Assembly (NCBI GenBank): GCA_024641365.1
Contig: JAHEDF010000021.1
Location: forward strand, 1 to 7,989
Direction: 5' to 3'
DNA length: 7,989 bases
Source of the DNA: Planctomycetota bacterium
Lineage (GTDB): Bacteria; Planctomycetota; UBA11346
Below are positions 5,023 through 7,989 of this stretch, piece after piece; position 1 is the stretch's first letter, and the number at the start of each line of letters is the position of its first letter. A program made the position numbers and the translations under genes. The notes under the pieces are model-generated. The model had not been told where the DNA came from and searched no databases. It was given only the letters and a program-made list of their open reading frames with translations.

Positions 5023-6309
5023 TTAATACACTTCCCCACGCACGAGCCCTAAAAGACGATTAAATACTTTTTCGCCGCCAACGCGTAATCCGCAATGTTC
5101 ATACTCACTGGTATACCAACCGATCATACGTGGCACGGAATCGATGGTTTCTTGTGAATATTGTTTATTCACAAACATGTCATTGTAATAAACAGCGCAG
5201 GCAACTGGAACGGTATTATGTTTCATGACTTCTGGTAAATAAATCCGACACCAATCTTCTTTATTGGCTAAAATATGCGCGGCTTCTTTTAGGGGGCGCA
5301 GTTCCTTCATTTCATCAAACATCCACGGAAAGATCATTTCGCCGGTAAATAATACCCGTTTTTTATCATAACCAAATTCAGGGTATGATGCCAATAATCT
5401 TTCCGCTGACCATTTTGTTGCAAAACCTTGTGCATAAATGGCTTCATGCAGAATCGCAAAAATTGGATTGGTATCAAAGGAGAGCAGTTGTTCGATCGAT
5501 TTTTTAAAGGTGTAAGAAATTTTCTTTCCTTCGGCAGTATCTACAAAAGCACTTTCCACCAAATAATGCGCCGTCTCATATCCCACCTGAAAACCAAAAT
5601 TTAAGCCAACGCTAAGGAAGCGACGGGCCGACAAACGATCTCCGCACGGCAATATGACTTCATTTTCTTCGAGATGGGTGACGATCTCTTTGACACGCGC
5701 TTCATCTTGTGGATAGCGCTGATAATAAATATTATTTTTCTCAATAATAAATTTACAGGTTTCACGATAAATATCATCAACATGCCGAACCAAAGATGGG
5801 ACACCTCCGGTAATGAGAGCTGCCTCTAGTCCTTCCGGCGCAAGCGATAAATACGTGTTGATACAAAATCCGCCGTAACTTTGACCTAATGCCGTCCATT
5901 TTTTTCCAACCAATACTTTGCGAATCGCCTCACAATCACGTACAATATTATCTTGTCGAAAGTGCACTAAATAATCGGCTTGTTGTTGTGGACTTAAATG
6001 CGCCAGCGTTTCGGCATGAATTTTTGTGGCGTTGTTCGTTGTGCCTCTTTGATCAAGCAGAAACACACGAAATTCTTTGAGTGCGGACTTTAACCAACCG
6101 CTATCTTCCGTTGGTCTTGGCGAACCAAACCCAGGACCGCCTTGTAAAAACACCAGCCAAGGTAAATCAGCTTTTTCTTTTCCTGGAGCTACGACTTCTC
6201 TGCCAAATACTTTAATTTTTTGCCCCGCTGGATGCGAGTAATCCAGTGGCAGTTCAAAAATGTGTTCTGTTGTAACGAGACCTGGTAAACGGTTGGTCGA
6301 CAGCTTCAT
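5023..6309 (-). CDS. Prolyl aminopeptidase (family S33, alpha/beta hydrolase)
   Basis: Family S33 prolyl aminopeptidases release N-terminal proline from peptides. The 428-residue protein has the long form of the family, as in the Aeromonas enzyme. 'QGGPGFGSP' (56-64) is the oxyanion-hole motif, usually HGGPG. 'DQRGT' (86-90) is the next family landmark. 'GQSYGG' (142-147) is the nucleophile elbow, making Ser144 the likely nucleophile. Asp377 in 'YYNDMFV' and His405 in 'YEHCGLR' complete the triad. A helical cap domain lies between about 175 and 345. No signal peptide is seen, so it is probably cytoplasmic. AAGGA sits 7 nt before the ATG and supports this start. It follows accC by 140 nt, so it may have its own promoter. 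Other alpha/beta hydrolases acting on peptide-like substrates are possible, but the motif set favours this one. Confidence 0.9.
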   Translation of the reverse strand: MKLSTNRLPGLVTTEHIFELPLDYSHPAGQKIKVFGREVVAPGKEKADLPWLVFLQGGPGFGSPRPTEDSGWLKSALKEFRVFLLDQRGTTNNATKIHAETLAHLSPQQQADYLVHFRQDNIVRDCEAIRKVLVGKKWTALGQSYGGFCINTYLSLAPEGLEAALITGGVPSLVRHVDDIYRETCKFIIEKNNIYYQRYPQDEARVKEIVTHLEENEVILPCGDRLSARRFLSVGLNFGFQVGYETAHYLVESAFVDTAEGKKISYTFKKSIEQLLSFDTNPIFAILHEAIYAQGFATKWSAERLLASYPEFGYDKKRVLFTGEMIFPWMFDEMKELRPLKEAAHILANKEDWCRIYLPEVMKHNTVPVACAVYYNDMFVNKQYSQETIDSVPRMIGWYTSEYEHCGLRVGGEKVFNRLLGLVRGEVY

Positions 6310-6449
6310 GATAAAATCCTTCGCAGAGCAATATCATTGAGCATCGTTCTGTGAAGAAGAAAAATACCGTTATTTTGAATACCTGACGACAAACTGTTTC
6401 TGTCGGTTAGACAATTTTAAAGAGTCGACTAGAAATATACGAATTTACA
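6310..6449. other. Spacer between accC and the peptidase gene
   Basis: 140 nt with no coding sequence. A small hairpin (CGACA/TGTCG, 6387-6405) and the AT-rich pair AAAATA/TATTTT (about 6361-6377) are visible, but neither is followed by a clear T-run after a strong stem. I can name neither a terminator for accC nor a promoter for the peptidase. Confidence 0.5.
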
Positions 6450-7799
6450 TTATTCGCGCATGAACACTTCATCAACCCATTTCGTCGTCACTTCGTTATT
6501 CACAAAACGAACATCGCGAATTAAGCGTTGGTGAAATGGGATCGTGGTTTTAATCCCTTCAATAATATATTCTGACAACGCTTGGTCGAGAAAATGTAAT
6601 GCTTCAGCACGATCTTTGCCGTGGACAATTAATTTCGCAATCATTGAGTCATAATTTGGCGGAATGGCGTAGCCAGCGTAACAATGGCTGTCGACGCGCA
6701 CACCTTTTCCAGATGGGCTCACGTACATGCTAATTTTACCTGGGCACGGTGCGAAACCTTTTTCATAATCTTCTGCATTAATGCGCACTTCAATTGCGTG
6801 GCCTGTGAAAGTCACATCTTTTTGGGTAAACCCAAGCTTATTGCCAGCAGCCACTTCAATTTGTAATTGGATTAAATCCATGCCGGTTACCATTTCTGTT
6901 ACCGGATGTTCAACTTGGATACGTGTGTTCATTTCTAAAAAATAGTGTGATTTGCGATCCAGGTCGTAAATAAATTCGACTGTACCTGCATTATAATATC
7001 CAGCCGCTTTCGCTAATTTAACCGCATCCGCCATCATTTGCATGCGGATAGCGTCCGTAATTACTGGGCTTGGAGATTCTTCGACTAATTTTTGATGACG
7101 ACGTTGAGTTGAGCAATCACGTTCACCCAAGGCAACCACATTGCCATGCTGATCGCCAATAATTTGAATTTCAATATGGCGCGCACGCTGCACGTATGCT
7201 TCAATTATGCAGTCAGCATTACCAAACGCTGCTTCTGCTTCACGCTGTGCGCTAATTAATCCACTTACTAAGCTCGCATCATTGTGCGCAATACGCATAC
7301 CGCGACCACCGCCACCTGCTGTGGCTTTGATCATCACAGGATAGCCAATTTTACGTGCGATTGCGACCGCTTCATCAGAACTTTTAACTGGGCCAGTTGA
7401 GCCTGGAACCGTTGGGACCGCCGCATCGTGGGCTAAAGTTTTTGCTTTTGCCTTATTGCCAAGTGCTTCCATCGATTCGGATAACGGGCCAATAAATTCA
7501 ATTTTACAATCGCGTACGACTTGAGCGAAATGGCTGTTTTCTGATAAGAAACCAAAACCAGGATGAATAGCATCCACATCCGCTAATTCAGCAGCTGCAA
7601 TAATATTATTAATATTCAAATAACTTTGTTTCGCTGGACCAGGGCCAATACAAATTGCGACATCCGCCATGCGTACGGGCAATGATTCTTTATCGGCTGT
7701 CGAATAAACGACACAGGTTTCAATGCCCATGCGACGACAGGTGCGAATAATGCGCATGGCAATTTCGCCACGATTTGCAATTAAGATGCGTTTAAACAT
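6450..7799 (-). CDS. accC: Acetyl-CoA carboxylase, biotin carboxylase subunit
   Basis: AccC uses ATP and bicarbonate to carboxylate biotin on AccB, the first half-reaction of acetyl-CoA carboxylase in fatty-acid synthesis, in the cytoplasm. The product has 449 residues, the same as the E. coli protein. It starts with the family's 'KRILIANRGEIAMRIIR'. The ATP-grasp region has Lys116, Lys158 and the glycine loop 'GGGGRGMR' (162-169). 'ERDCSTQRRHQKLVEE' (226-241) includes Lys237. The metal ligands are Glu275 and Glu289 ('FLEMN'), followed by 'RIQVEHPVTE' (293-302) and Arg339 in 'IEVRINAED'. The C-terminal domain has 'YDSMIAKLI' and 'GIKTTIPFH'. All key residues are kept, so it should be active. 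The end of accB lies 144 nt upstream, an unusually wide gap for this pair. The ribosome binding site before the ATG is weak. Confidence 0.98.
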   Translation of the reverse strand: MFKRILIANRGEIAMRIIRTCRRMGIETCVVYSTADKESLPVRMADVAICIGPGPAKQSYLNINNIIAAAELADVDAIHPGFGFLSENSHFAQVVRDCKIEFIGPLSESMEALGNKAKAKTLAHDAAVPTVPGSTGPVKSSDEAVAIARKIGYPVMIKATAGGGGRGMRIAHNDASLVSGLISAQREAEAAFGNADCIIEAYVQRARHIEIQIIGDQHGNVVALGERDCSTQRRHQKLVEESPSPVITDAIRMQMMADAVKLAKAAGYYNAGTVEFIYDLDRKSHYFLEMNTRIQVEHPVTEMVTGMDLIQLQIEVAAGNKLGFTQKDVTFTGHAIEVRINAEDYEKGFAPCPGKISMYVSPSGKGVRVDSHCYAGYAIPPNYDSMIAKLIVHGKDRAEALHFLDQALSEYIIEGIKTTIPFHQRLIRDVRFVNNEVTTKWVDEVFMRE

Positions 7800-7943
7800 G
7801 TGTCGTCCGAATATCGGGTAATTCTGCTCTGTTTATAAAGAGCAGAAAACTACAAAGGGTGAACGCTGTATTTCTTGAAAATAATAACTGATGAACATCC
7901 GCAAAAGGAGATGCGGCCTTTTCAGGGCTGTGCATCGCTGTCA
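7800..7943 (-). promoter_or_regulatory. Structured accB-accC spacer, possible leader
   Basis: This stretch holds several stems. CCGA/TCGG (7807-7817) lies just before the accC start. A perfect 9-bp stem TTCTGCTCT/AGAGCAGAA (7822-7830 and 7839-7847) has an 8-nt loop. Further up, AAAAGG/CCTTTT (7903-7908 with 7917-7922) and CCGCA/TGCGG (7899-7903 with 7912-7916) use overlapping bases and so cannot form together. No T-run follows any stem. The layout could allow control of accC translation or mRNA processing, but this is inference from complementarity alone. Confidence 0.4.
7822..7847. repeat. Perfect 9-bp inverted repeat upstream of accC
   Basis: TTCTGCTCT and AGAGCAGAA flank the loop GTTTATAA, ending 22 nt before the accC start codon. 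It could be an mRNA hairpin or a binding site for a dimeric regulator. Confidence 0.75.
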
Positions 7944-7989
7944 TTAACCAACAAGAAATAATACGGTGCCGTACTCAACTGCCTGTCCA
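7944..7989 (-). CDS. accB: Biotin carboxyl carrier protein of acetyl-CoA carboxylase, C-terminal end only
   Basis: The minus-strand frame entering from the right edge reads GQAVEYGTVLFLVG and then stops at TAA. This matches the last beta-strands of the biotinyl domain, which in AccB typically read like 'NGQPVEYGQPLFVI'. The biotin-attachment AMKM motif would lie just outside the window. The call rests on 14 residues, but the position directly upstream of accC, in the usual accB-accC order and on the same strand, supports it strongly. AccB carries biotin between the biotin carboxylase and the carboxyltransferase. Confidence 0.85.
   Translation of the reverse strand, partial: GQAVEYGTVLFLVG

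Overview
All recognisable genes lie on the minus strand, so the window is read from right to left. The DNA is moderately AT-rich by eye and looks bacterial, probably Gram-negative. The ECF sigma factor paired with a FecR-type membrane protein, whose N-terminus has the 'short repressor-like helix bundle, linker, one membrane helix, FecR domain' layout, suggests a Planctomycetes-Verrucomicrobia-Lentisphaerae type genome. This is inference from style, and a proteobacterial host is not excluded.

Right part (about 5023-7989): the last 14 codons of accB (biotin carboxyl carrier protein) run in from the right edge. A structured spacer of about 144 nt follows, then a full-length accC (biotin carboxylase), so this is the acetyl-CoA carboxylase accBC pair of fatty-acid synthesis. 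After 140 nt comes a complete family S33 prolyl aminopeptidase.

Middle (3788-5022): about 1.2 kb with no credible gene but dense in repeats. Two tandem units of about 130 bp each carry a long hairpin. The arm sequences differ completely between the units, while the flanks and overall architecture are kept. The first unit is split by a 277-bp palindromic element with 20-bp perfect terminal inverted repeats and a 9-bp, one-mismatch flanking direct repeat, which looks like a MITE inserted into a REP-like repeat. That element itself contains a second inverted pair built on a 9-nt CGCAGAG periodicity.

Left part (1-3787): a tightly coupled cassette of ApbE (FAD:protein FMN transferase), a PepSY-type three-helix membrane protein and a DUF2271 probable lipoprotein. 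The last carries the sequence DAVTGAT, which matches the Dxx(S/T)GA(S/T) covalent-FMN acceptor motif. This is most simply an extracytoplasmic electron-transfer module: ApbE loads FMN on the DUF2271 protein and the PepSY protein carries electrons across the membrane. Only 74 nt further on, in the same direction, come the ECF sigma factor and the FecR-like protein (cut by the left edge), which may be co-transcribed with the redox cassette. Three starts in this part (fecR, pepSY, DUF2271) overlap the upstream gene and each has a strong Shine-Dalgarno inside it, showing translational coupling.
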